A DNA stretch of 7,839 nucleotides from Sulfurimonadaceae bacterium (GCA_030610325.1 JAUWRZ010000083.1:1-7839), one strand, 5' to 3'. Positions 1 through 7,057 are shown, counted from the stretch's first letter. Notes: generated by a model from the sequence alone, not told the origin. A program made the numbers and translations.

Positions 1-149
1 ATCGTCGCCTCAAAGAGGATATGGCCCATGATAAACAGAGCAAGTATCAGCCCTGTCGCACTCTGAAGAAGGTCAAGTCGAGCCGGAGTGCTGCTCTTAT
101 GCAGTTTTAGATACGCTGCGACACTTTTATGTAGCCTGTCATGCTTCAT
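1..149 (-). CDS. frdC: Fumarate reductase cytochrome b subunit (FrdC), N-terminal part only
   Basis: This is the first 49 codons of a gene running off the left edge. The protein is the di-haem membrane anchor of quinol:fumarate reductase, which passes electrons from menaquinol in the cytoplasmic membrane to the FrdAB catalytic subunits. Residues 22-33 (PARLDLLQSATG) and the following hydrophobic helix with GHILF closely match the N-terminus of Wolinella succinogenes FrdC as I remember it. H43 sits where that protein has its first haem b ligand, H44. The ATG at 147-149 has a good Shine-Dalgarno site (AAAGGA, 6-base spacer), and the length before the PARLD motif is close to the Wolinella protein, so the start is well supported. 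It lies 26 bases after mogA in the same direction and may be read from the same transcript or from its own promoter further upstream. frdA and frdB would be expected beyond the left edge. A related succinate dehydrogenase anchor is the only serious alternative. Confidence 0.88.
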   Translation of the reverse strand, partial: MKHDRLHKSVAAYLKLHKSSTPARLDLLQSATGLILALFIMGHILFEAT

Positions 150-155
150 CTGTTA

Positions 156-161
156 TCCTTT
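156..161 (-). promoter_or_regulatory. Ribosome binding site of frdC
   Basis: AAAGGA read on the minus strand, six bases before the frdC ATG. It fixes the frdC start and shows that frdC has its own initiation signal rather than depending on coupling to mogA. Confidence 0.7.
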
Positions 162-175
162 AATGCTGGTTCTCT

Positions 176-709
176 CTATTTCGCTTTGGGACGGAATGCT
201 TTTATGACGTTCTCGTCACATTCGAGATAAGGTCCTTCTATCAGATCGATACAGTAAGGTACTGCCGGAAAGACAGCGTCAAGACACTCACGGATCGACT
301 TGGGTTTACCCGGAAGATTGATGATCAGTGACTTGCCACGGATCCCCGCTGTCTGACGCGAAAGGATAGCCGTAGGGACATACTGCAGACTTACCTGTCG
401 CATCAACTCACCAAAGCCCGGCATCATCTTCTCACATACTGCTTCTGTCGCTTCAGGTGTGACATCGCGCACTGCTGGCCCTGTCCCACCGGTCGTGACG
501 ATCAGACAGCAACCATGCTCATCACTGAGCTCTTTCATCGTCTGTTCGATATGTGACTGATCATCGGGGATACAGCGATAGACGATCTCAAACTCTGATG
601 TCAGATACTCTTTAAGGGTATCTTGGATGGCCATGCCTGAGATATCCTCATAGATACCTGCACTGGCGCGATCTGACGCTGTGATGACTCCGACTTTTAT
701 TGTACTCAT
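176..709 (-). CDS. mogA: Molybdopterin adenylyltransferase MogA
   Basis: This cytoplasmic enzyme adenylylates molybdopterin with ATP, activating it for molybdate insertion by MoeA in molybdenum cofactor synthesis. The 177-residue protein is close to the usual MogA length (E. coli about 195). The family signature TGGTGPAVRDVTPEAT lies at 73-88, PGFGELMRQVSLQYVPTAILSR at about 97-118 (read here as motif positions), and the substrate-binding NLPGKPKSIREC at 131-142. D49 and D82, the positions of the two functionally important aspartates in E. coli MogA, are both present, and N-terminal SDR at 12-14 also fits. Its ATG overlaps the bioV stop by one base (TAATG), and GGAGAG at 713-718 lies just upstream, so translation is probably coupled to bioV. 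No other cofactor genes are in the window. Campylobacterota use molybdenum or tungsten enzymes such as formate dehydrogenase and periplasmic nitrate reductase, which would be its beneficiaries. Confidence 0.95.
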   Translation of the reverse strand: MSTIKVGVITASDRASAGIYEDISGMAIQDTLKEYLTSEFEIVYRCIPDDQSHIEQTMKELSDEHGCCLIVTTGGTGPAVRDVTPEATEAVCEKMMPGFGELMRQVSLQYVPTAILSRQTAGIRGKSLIINLPGKPKSIRECLDAVFPAVPYCIDLIEGPYLECDENVIKAFRPKAK

Positions 710-1224
710 TAGCTCTCCGTTAAAAAATGATTGGCTTGTTTGATAAAATAGACCGTTGCAAATGGTCTGAAAAACTCTCTGGCAGCATCCGCATCGATGA
801 TGTGGTCTTGAGCACCAAGATAGACCTCTATAACGGTCCCTCTGCTGATGACCTTCTCAAGCAATTTTGGTTCCCAAATGTAGTAAAGCAGCTCCCTTAA
901 CTCTTCTGCTGTCGTCTCGGTAAAAGCTATATCCTCTGCGACTGGATATGGCTGAAAACAGCTACTGATAAATGTCCTCAGATAGCTCTCTTTTGCTTTT
1001 TTATAGGCCATCAACTGAAGGCGCTTGAACTTCTCCGGTCTGGTCTGAAAGAATGCGGGTGAGAAGAGCTGTAGGGTATCGACACGCTCACTGGACGCGG
1101 CGACAGCTTCAAGTGCTTTGATAGCACCATGACTGAAACCTGCGACAGTGTAGTCTGTATCTAAGAGAAAGGCACTAAAAGATGTCGCTTCATCCTTCAG
1201 TGAGAAACCGCTATAGAATCTCAT
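709..1224 (-). CDS. bioV: BioV-type pimeloyl-ACP methyl ester esterase
   Basis: A small 171-residue alpha/beta-hydrolase. I recognise it as resembling Helicobacter BioV, which hydrolyses pimeloyl-ACP methyl ester to pimeloyl-ACP, the step done by BioH in E. coli, ahead of BioF in biotin synthesis. The nucleophile elbow GFSHG is at 29-33 with S31 as likely nucleophile. The likely acid is D140 in LGAQDHIID (D144 is the alternative), and the base is H166 in ANHFL near the C-terminus. The start MRFYSGF, the LFSPAF segment at 53-58 and FKRLQL at 66-71 match the BioV layout I remember, and the short length without a large lid also fits. No signal peptide is visible, so it should be cytoplasmic. Its ATG lies 14 bases inside the end of the FtsH-like gene with no clear Shine-Dalgarno site, suggesting coupled translation. 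No other biotin genes are nearby. A different small esterase is possible, since specificity cannot be read from the motifs. Confidence 0.75.
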   Translation of the reverse strand: MRFYSGFSLKDEATSFSAFLLDTDYTVAGFSHGAIKALEAVAASSERVDTLQLFSPAFFQTRPEKFKRLQLMAYKKAKESYLRTFISSCFQPYPVAEDIAFTETTAEELRELLYYIWEPKLLEKVISRGTVIEVYLGAQDHIIDADAAREFFRPFATVYFIKQANHFLTES

Positions 1225-2863
1225 CGATCAACTGCTTTATGCCCTCTTTGGTGATGTTCTCTTTCTCGATCAAGACACGTTCGATGGCCATGATGGCACT
1301 CTCTTTAGTACTTAGGAGTGTCTTGGTCTCCTCATAAAGATGATCTAGAAGTTGTGTCTTCTCGGTTGCAAGGGGTATGATCGAGCTGCCCATCGCATAC
1401 TTATCGAGCATGGAGATGACCAACTCCTGTGCACGGGTGATATCTGCTGCTGCGTTAGTCGCATGTTCACCAAAATGGAGATCACACGCTGCCATACCTG
1501 CCAGAAGTACTCTGATGTGGGCTTCGATCTCATGCTTTAGCAGCTGCTCCCCGATAGGTGGTTTGATCGACTCACTGGTCAGGACCACTTTCTCAAAAGC
1601 GAGATCGAACCACTGTGCGACAAACGCTTTCCCCGCCTGGTAGCGGGCAAAATACATCTTCTCCTCATCACTTAGCATGTTCAGACGTTTTTTCCCAAAG
1701 AGGACCTTGTCTTTGACCTGATGGATATGGTCGATGGTCACACGGATCTCGTTCTGGCGAAGGGCCAGAAGTGCCGCCTCATTGACCAGTGCCGCCAGTG
1801 CTGCTCCACTGAACCCGACGGTCATCCTGGCGATATCCTCACTCTGTACATCATGCGGGATATTGACAAGATATTTCGAAAGTATCAAGTCACGCTCTTC
1901 AGGAGTCGGCAGGTCGACAAAGATCCGCCGATCAAAACGCCCGGCACGTAACAGTGCGGAATCAAGGACTTCGATCTTGTTAGTCGCAGCGACGACAATG
2001 ATCCCGCTGCTTCCTTCAAAACCATCCATCTCCGTCAACAACTGGTTGAGTGTACCTTCACGTTCATCGTTCCTATTGCCATCACGTTTCTTTCCGACAG
2101 CATCTATCTCATCGATGAAGATGATAGAGGGGGTGTTCGCCTTGGCTGCGCTAAAAAGCTCATGGACCCTTTTTGCACCCATACCGACATAGATCTGGAC
2201 AAACGAAGCGCCACTTTGGTAGTAAAAAGGGACATCAGCCTCTGCCGCTACCGCTTTGGCTATCATGGTCTTACCAACACCTGGAGGACCTACAAGCAGC
2301 ACCCCTCGAGGCATTCGAGCACCAAAACTCTCATAACGTTTCGGGTTTTGCAGGAAATCGATGATCTCTTCAAGCTCGATCTTCACATCGCTGATACCGC
2401 CAATATCGGAAAACGAGACATCTGAGCGGACAGGCTGGACCTGATCGACAATACCAAACGCCCCTCCTGCCGGTGCACGCTCACTATTGAGCAGTCGCAT
2501 ACTGCTTTTACCATCTTGCTTCTGCCACCAGCGAAACAGTAGTGAAGCCACACTCAGTACTACGATCAAGATCAATAGAGCCAGAAGGATATTACTTCCC
2601 GAATCCACCTCTACCTCCACATCATTGAACATCGCAGGAGTCACCTGGGTGTTTGATATCTTGAATTTTCCAGCGGAGCTCATAAGATAGATGAACTTCT
2701 TTGTAGCGATGACCTTCTCTACCTGTTGTGCATCAAGAAGTTCCTGCGCCTTCTCCAGCGTGATCAGATCGGCAGTGTCACGCGTCAATGCAAATATCAG
2801 TAACGCTACGATCACGACCGCAGAGACTATCAGGACAATACGGTTCTGTTTAGAGTTCAACAT
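1211..2863 (-). CDS. FtsH-like membrane AAA ATPase with a degenerate protease site
   Basis: A 550-residue relative of FtsH, the inner-membrane ATP-dependent protease. A first membrane helix (about 8-26), a short periplasmic domain (27-90) and a second helix (about 91-110) precede a cytosolic AAA module. That module has Walker A GPPGVGKT (192-199), a pore loop YVG (225-227, FVG in canonical FtsH), Walker B IIFIDEID (247-254), sensor-1 AATN (292-295) and the arginine-finger region LLRAGRFDRR (304-313). ATP hydrolysis and threading should therefore work. The protease domain is abnormal: the canonical HEAGH reads YQAGK (408-412), losing both zinc histidines and the catalytic glutamate, although D474 in AAADI occupies the third zinc-ligand position. 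The C-terminal part is also shorter than in typical FtsH (600-650 residues). I infer an ATP-driven membrane-protein unfoldase, chaperone or partner of a true FtsH elsewhere. It starts 14 bases inside mtaB, with a weak GAGG site, and overlaps bioV by 14 bases at its end. Confidence 0.9.
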   Translation of the reverse strand: MLNSKQNRIVLIVSAVVIVALLIFALTRDTADLITLEKAQELLDAQQVEKVIATKKFIYLMSSAGKFKISNTQVTPAMFNDVEVEVDSGSNILLALLILIVVLSVASLLFRWWQKQDGKSSMRLLNSERAPAGGAFGIVDQVQPVRSDVSFSDIGGISDVKIELEEIIDFLQNPKRYESFGARMPRGVLLVGPPGVGKTMIAKAVAAEADVPFYYQSGASFVQIYVGMGAKRVHELFSAAKANTPSIIFIDEIDAVGKKRDGNRNDEREGTLNQLLTEMDGFEGSSGIIVVAATNKIEVLDSALLRAGRFDRRIFVDLPTPEERDLILSKYLVNIPHDVQSEDIARMTVGFSGAALAALVNEAALLALRQNEIRVTIDHIHQVKDKVLFGKKRLNMLSDEEKMYFARYQAGKAFVAQWFDLAFEKVVLTSESIKPPIGEQLLKHEIEAHIRVLLAGMAACDLHFGEHATNAAADITRAQELVISMLDKYAMGSSIIPLATEKTQLLDHLYEETKTLLSTKESAIMAIERVLIEKENITKEGIKQLIDEIL

Positions 2864-4097
2864 AGTTATGGCCCTCTCTTATCTCATACTCATCTATAGT
2901 GACCCACTCTCCGGTGTGGTCCTCATCAGCGCGTATAAGCACCTTGTTGAAGAACTGGTCCAGACCATGATAGAGACCATCTTTCTCGCTCTCTATCAAC
3001 ACATCCAACGGCACCTTGTTCGCATGCCGAAATGCCAGATTATTGGCATCGACAAGTGCGTTTAGCTCAAGCATCCTCGATTTTGACACTACTCCGTTGA
3101 TCTCCGGCTTCATCTGTGCCGATGGCGTACCGTCTCGCTTTGAGTAGGTAAAAGCGTGTACATGTGTAAGCGGGAGCTTTCTCAGGTTCTCCATAGCTTC
3201 ACTCCACAGCGCCTCACTCTCTCCCGGATGTCCGACGATGAAGTCAGTACCAAGAGCAAAGCCTTTATCGGCAAGTGCTTCAAACAGAGCCAGGTCAGAA
3301 GGGAAACGATTTCGTCTGTTCATCAGACGAAGCACCTGTGGTGATGTGTGCTGAAGAGCGATGTGAAGATGGCGTTCCAACCACGGCTCATCGAGTAACT
3401 CTTTAAACTCATCCGTGATCTGGATAGGCTCCAGCGAACCGATGCGTATACGACGGACACCCCGTATCTGGCTGATCTTCTTCATCAGTGAAGCTATGGA
3501 GCGTGTCTCTCTATGCCCATAACTGCCGACATTGGTCCCCGTAAGGATGAACTCCCCAAAACCATTAGCAGCAAGTGCGCGGATCTGCTCAAGTATCTTT
3601 GCCTCATCCATACTGCGCGCATCACCACGTACAAAAGGGATGATGCAGTAACTACAGCGAAAATCGCACCCCTCCTGGATCTTGATGAAAGCGCGACTCT
3701 TACCGACAAAATCAGTGACGATCGTCTCATCGATATGGTTGAGATCACCGATCTCATAGAAACGGTCCGTACGTCTGAGCAGCGTGTCTATCTTCTCCTT
3801 CTCAGACTGACCAAAGACAGAGAAGACCTTCTCATCCGCAAAGAGTGACTCCCCTTTCGTATGCGCACCGCAACCTGTCAACAGAAGCTTTGCATCGCTC
3901 TTCTTCTCTACTTGATTGATGTAACCCCGAACGGTACTGTCAGCACCGTTGGTAACGGTACAGGAGTTGACTACGATGACATCCGCTTCGGACTCGATGA
4001 GGGTGACATCATGATCTTTCAACTGGCTTATCATCACCTGCGAATCAAAGAGGTTTGTCCGGCACCCAAAGGTCTTGAAATAGACTTTTTGTCTCAT
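2850..4097 (-). CDS. mtaB: MtaB-like tRNA threonylcarbamoyladenosine methylthiotransferase
   Basis: A radical SAM methylthiotransferase of 415 residues, predicted to convert t6A to ms2t6A at position 37 of ANN-decoding tRNAs. The N-terminal methylthiotransferase domain carries the three auxiliary-cluster cysteines C12 (FGCRTN), C46 (NSCTVTN) and C76 (TGCGAH). The radical SAM core has the complete CxxxCxxC at C144, C148 and C151, followed by IIPFVRG. A TRAM-like RNA-binding region occupies about 355-415. The CSYCIIP form and the IIPF(V/A)RG continuation favour MtaB over MiaB (CxxCVVP) and RimO, though this is a motif judgement made by eye. The ATG at 4095-4097 overlaps the stop of the MscS-like gene as ATGA, indicating translational coupling; only a weak GGAA lies upstream. 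Its 3' end overlaps the FtsH-like gene by 14 bases. All catalytic cysteines are present, so it should be active. Confidence 0.88.
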   Translation of the reverse strand: MRQKVYFKTFGCRTNLFDSQVMISQLKDHDVTLIESEADVIVVNSCTVTNGADSTVRGYINQVEKKSDAKLLLTGCGAHTKGESLFADEKVFSVFGQSEKEKIDTLLRRTDRFYEIGDLNHIDETIVTDFVGKSRAFIKIQEGCDFRCSYCIIPFVRGDARSMDEAKILEQIRALAANGFGEFILTGTNVGSYGHRETRSIASLMKKISQIRGVRRIRIGSLEPIQITDEFKELLDEPWLERHLHIALQHTSPQVLRLMNRRNRFPSDLALFEALADKGFALGTDFIVGHPGESEALWSEAMENLRKLPLTHVHAFTYSKRDGTPSAQMKPEINGVVSKSRMLELNALVDANNLAFRHANKVPLDVLIESEKDGLYHGLDQFFNKVLIRADEDHTGEWVTIDEYEIREGHNYVEL

Positions 4098-5803
4098 ACT
4101 ATATCGGTTCCAGTCTCAAAAGGTGGTTCACGTCTCTCTTCGTTTTGCAGATGAAGTCTTTGAGTAGGATAAGCTATCTGGATATCGTCTTCAAGCAGAT
4201 ACGCATCCAAGATCTCTGTCGAGATGACACTTCTGAGTGTCAATGTCGCATAAGCATTAGTCAGATACCAGGCACTGATCTGGATACCGTTTTGCTCGAC
4301 AAACGAGAAGATACGCGGCTCCACGTTGGTGTTTTTCAGGCTGTATTTGTCACGCAGTTTATTGAGCTGCTTACGGGTGATATCCGTATACCCCTTGGAG
4401 TACTTTCGCGTTACATCCTTGGCAATATGCATCGCTTTTTTATGGTTGGACTCAAAGGTGATCGTGATATCGATCCCATCCCACACTGTCTTTAGTGAGG
4501 AGTGCGTATAGTTGGCGATCATCTGTGTGAAGATATAGTTGTTGGGGATAAAGACGATCCGTCCCGCCCGACGGTTCTGCATGTAGGAGGTCAGTGTGAT
4601 ATCTTCCAAGATGGTGATACGCAGCAAAGAGATATCAAGCACGTCACCGACATATTTCATCCCCTCTTTATCGACCCGCACCCGGTCACCGACATGGATG
4701 GAACCACCAAGGACGATCACCAGCCAGCCAAGCATACTCATAAACCAGTCTTTCATGGCGATGGCGATACCGGCAGATGCAAACCCGAGTACCGTGACAA
4801 GATAGTTGACGTTCTCGATATAGTTGAACAACAAGATGATCAGGATCAGTGTGAAGTTGGTAAAGTTAATGATCTTGTTCGCCATATAGAAGCGTTCATT
4901 ATCGATGATATACTTCTTTACTACACGTTTGGAGAGAAAGAATATCAGGGAGAGGATGATGATGGTGATCGTGATGTTGAGCATCTTGTAAAGCTGTGCT
5001 TTGATCTCTTTCTTGACACTCTGTTCTATCTCGTCAATACGCTGTTCATAGACCAGTGACGTTGCATCGACTGTTCCCAGTGCTGTCTCAAACTTCTCAA
5101 GCTGTGATGAGATCTCTATATATCGCTGGGTATAGTTCTCGTTCTCATCGACAGTAAGCAACTCCTTATAGAGCCCCTCTTTTTTCCGTAGCAAGATCAC
5201 TATCTGACGCAGCTCTCCCTGACGTTTCTTGTAACTCTCAAACGTCTCTTTAAGATGCTTGTTGAAAGAGATACCATTAAAAAGCTCGAGCGGGTTCTGG
5301 ATGACCGGACGCGCTTCGATCTCCTCAGGTTTCATCAATGTCGAGAACGGTGTCTCTCCATGCCCTCGAAGAAGGTTTATCTGCTCGGTAAGGATCTTCT
5401 CCTTAGCCAGCAAGGCAGCGACCTCATCTCTCTCGCTAATAGTATCGCCATCTTCTGTCAGTTTGGAAATACGCTCTTTAAGTGCCTTCAGGTCCCGCTT
5501 GACATCTATATAGATAAGGTAGGAGCTATAACTCTTCAACCAACTGCTCTCTGAGGAGAGTTCTCTGTCCGTTGCCATCAATCGCTGCTTGTAATCAGCT
5601 ATCTTATCTTGACGCCTCTTCTCGAGACGCTCCTGTTTAAGACGCTCCTTCTCCAAGACCAGCACTGACGTATTGACCTCTACAGGTACTACTACAGCTG
5701 ATGGCAGAAGAGTCGTCTTGGCATCTGTCTTTACAATCCCCTCGGTTGCCGAAAGCACGACAGAGAGGAGCAGTGTCGTTAAGAGGAGAGTCGACAGACG
5801 CAC
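4094..5803 (-). CDS. MscS-family mechanosensitive channel with long periplasmic coiled-coil domain
   Basis: A cytoplasmic-membrane channel likely to open under membrane tension during hypo-osmotic shock. Counting from the preferred GTG start (569 residues), a signal peptide (about 1-20, leucine-rich core) is followed by a charged, helical, coiled-coil-like periplasmic region (about 45-275). Helices follow at about 276-292 and 313-330, then the MscS pore-helix region LGFASAGIAIAMKDWF and its continuation (about 339-374), the beta domain (HVGDRVRV, about 370-430) and a cytosolic alpha/beta region ending with the YPTQRLHL segment (545-552) typical of MscS tails. The large N-terminal domain makes it more like MscK/YnaI-type channels than minimal MscS. 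The GTG at 5801-5803 has GGAG seven bases upstream and starts one base after the aroB stop. A TTG at 5816-5818 in the same frame would add five residues but has no good ribosome site. Its stop overlaps mtaB as ATGA. Ion selectivity cannot be read from the sequence. Confidence 0.88.
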   Translation of the reverse strand: MRLSTLLLTTLLLSVVLSATEGIVKTDAKTTLLPSAVVVPVEVNTSVLVLEKERLKQERLEKRRQDKIADYKQRLMATDRELSSESSWLKSYSSYLIYIDVKRDLKALKERISKLTEDGDTISERDEVAALLAKEKILTEQINLLRGHGETPFSTLMKPEEIEARPVIQNPLELFNGISFNKHLKETFESYKKRQGELRQIVILLRKKEGLYKELLTVDENENYTQRYIEISSQLEKFETALGTVDATSLVYEQRIDEIEQSVKKEIKAQLYKMLNITITIIILSLIFFLSKRVVKKYIIDNERFYMANKIINFTNFTLILIILLFNYIENVNYLVTVLGFASAGIAIAMKDWFMSMLGWLVIVLGGSIHVGDRVRVDKEGMKYVGDVLDISLLRITILEDITLTSYMQNRRAGRIVFIPNNYIFTQMIANYTHSSLKTVWDGIDITITFESNHKKAMHIAKDVTRKYSKGYTDITRKQLNKLRDKYSLKNTNVEPRIFSFVEQNGIQISAWYLTNAYATLTLRSVISTEILDAYLLEDDIQIAYPTQRLHLQNEERREPPFETGTDIV

Positions 5804-5804
5804 C

Positions 5805-6854
5805 CTACTTCTCCCCAAACTTCATAAGTACATCGATGACACGCTCTTTTGCCACGGCGTCAGTGATCTCTACCTCGCCAAGATGCCTTGGGATGATGAA
5901 CGTCACGGTAGAATCAGAACTCTTCTTATCTAGAAAGAAGGTCTCATAAAAGCGCTCTACATCACTGATAACGTATGTGACCGGTAGACCATAACTCTCT
6001 AAAAGGGCTTTGATCCGCTCGGCTTCTTCACGGTCCATCCAGCCCAGAGAGACAGCCAGCTCATTCGCCATGACCATCCCGATAGCGACCGCTTCGCCAT
6101 GCAGATAGCGGGTGTAACCCGTCTCGTTCTCTATGACATGACCAAACGTATGACCATAGTTCAACGCTGCGCGAATACCCTTCTCTTTCTCATCAGCCGC
6201 GACGACACCGGCTTTGGTATCGACAGCCTGCATGATCGCTTCTCTAAGCTGCACACTGTCACTCAGGTCTGCTGACTCAAGCCATGCGAAGAAGTCACTG
6301 TTGAACGTCACTGCCATCTTTACTATCTCGGCTACACCCGCACCGAACTCACGTTTTGGCAGTGTCTTCAGGAAATAAGGGTCGATATATACCGCACGCG
6401 GTTGATGAAAGGCACCGATAAGGTTCTTTCCAAAACGGTTGTTGATACCTGTCTTGCCGCCCACACTCGCATCTACCTGAGAGAGCAGTGTCGTAGGGAT
6501 CTGGATAAAGTCGATGCCGCGCTGATAGATACTTGAGGCAAAACCGGTCATATCACCTATGACCCCACCGCCAAATGCGATAAGCATCGATCCGCGGTTA
6601 AAACGGTTCTCGAACATCTCGTCCAAGATCATCGTGATCGTCTCCCAGCTTTTGTACTGCTCTCCGTCAGGGACTGTGATGATGACAAGCTCTTTTGCCG
6701 TTATCTGCTTCAAAAGGTACTCAAGATGAAACCCTGAGACTGTCGGGTTGGTCACCACTGCGACTTTCGTGTCAAGATGAAGTTTTGACAGGGTGTCTAT
6801 ATAGATCTGATAAGAGTCATCTCTTGCTTTATTTAGCGCTATTTCTACCGTCAT
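5805..6854 (-). CDS. aroB: 3-Dehydroquinate synthase AroB
   Basis: This cytoplasmic NAD- and metal-dependent enzyme converts DAHP to 3-dehydroquinate, step two of the shikimate pathway to aromatic amino acids and folate. At 349 residues it has normal family length. The NAD-binding GGGVIGD is at 95-101, followed by IPTTLLSQVDASVGGKTGIN (119-138), the NLIGAFHQP segment (144-152), and the metal ligands E176 (AEIVK), H235 (LNYGHTFGH) and H252 (LHGEAV). H239, the second histidine of GHTFGH, is also kept. The catalytic set therefore looks complete. The ATG at 6852-6854 is preceded by GGAAG at 6859-6863. The gene heads the compact run and ends one base before the preferred GTG of the channel gene, so it is probably the first gene of the operon, transcribed from the non-coding stretch to its right. 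Confidence 0.97.
   Translation of the reverse strand: MTVEIALNKARDDSYQIYIDTLSKLHLDTKVAVVTNPTVSGFHLEYLLKQITAKELVIITVPDGEQYKSWETITMILDEMFENRFNRGSMLIAFGGGVIGDMTGFASSIYQRGIDFIQIPTTLLSQVDASVGGKTGINNRFGKNLIGAFHQPRAVYIDPYFLKTLPKREFGAGVAEIVKMAVTFNSDFFAWLESADLSDSVQLREAIMQAVDTKAGVVAADEKEKGIRAALNYGHTFGHVIENETGYTRYLHGEAVAIGMVMANELAVSLGWMDREEAERIKALLESYGLPVTYVISDVERFYETFFLDKKSSDSTVTFIIPRHLGEVEITDAVAKERVIDVLMKFGEK
5811..5814 (-). promoter_or_regulatory. Ribosome binding site deciding the MscS-like start
   Basis: GGAG on the minus strand, within the last codons of aroB and seven bases before the GTG at 5801-5803. The upstream TTG candidate at 5816-5818 lies just before this site and cannot use it, so the site argues for the GTG start. 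Confidence 0.6.
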
Positions 6855-7057
6855 ACATCTTCCAAATCGTTGCTATTTTTTATGCGTTAGATAATACTTG
6901 TTTATCGCTTAAGGGCACCTCTAATACCCCTATATATCATACAGAGCCAAAGAAGGTGTGAGATCTTGCAGGACTACCCGTAGAGACATCAGACGCAGAA
7001 GTCTACGACTTATTTGAGTTCCCAAAGGGCGTTTCATACGACATCGTGAGTCGACAG
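6855..7057. other. Non-coding stretch upstream of aroB
   Basis: A stretch of 203 bases between the stop of the right-hand gene and aroB, the only sizeable gap in the window. It should hold the promoter of the aroB operon and the end of the preceding transcript. The part nearest aroB (6870-6945) is AT-rich with several TATA-like words, while the part nearest the right-hand gene is GC-richer. I see only short hairpins, such as AAGTC/GACTT at 6999-7011 with a 3-base loop, and none has a following T-run, so no intrinsic terminator is called. No tRNA, riboswitch or convincing small gene was seen. Confidence 0.6.
6891..6896 (-). promoter_or_regulatory. Candidate -10 box for aroB operon
   Basis: TATTAT on the minus strand, matching five of six positions of TATAAT, about 37 bases before the aroB ATG. 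This would give a leader of about 30 bases. No good -35 box is present at the usual distance, but Campylobacterota sigma-70 promoters usually lack one. TATGATATAT further upstream (about 6932-6941) is a competing candidate, so the exact promoter is uncertain. Confidence 0.3.

Noticed and set aside
1734..2192. Plus-strand open frame of 152 codons opposite the AAA module
   Set aside because: It is a serine/arginine-rich shadow of the conserved Walker B and sensor region of the FtsH-like gene; no ribosome site or domain.
2691..3065. Plus-strand open frame of 124 codons spanning the mtaB/FtsH-like junction
   Set aside because: It lies antisense across two real overlapping genes; the hydrophobic-looking parts are complements of coding sequence, not a credible protein.
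2850..4097. Assigning the methylthiotransferase as MiaB or RimO
   Set aside because: The residues after the radical SAM cysteines (IIPFVRG) fit MtaB better than the VVP form of MiaB or the AIP form of RimO; kept as MtaB-like.
4502..5059. Plus-strand open frame of 185 codons opposite the MscS-like gene
   Set aside because: It is antisense to a well-supported channel gene, and its product is aspartate/histidine-rich low-complexity sequence typical of an antisense shadow, with no recognisable domain.
6999..7011. AAGTC-TAC-GACTT inverted repeat as a terminator for the right-hand gene
   Set aside because: The stem is only five pairs, the loop three bases, and no T-run follows on the minus strand.
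6933..7037. Possible minus-strand small arginine/leucine-rich peptide starting at the ATG at 7035-7037
   Set aside because: The frame is only about 35 codons, has no Shine-Dalgarno site and no sign of selection; better read as non-coding leader or intergenic DNA.
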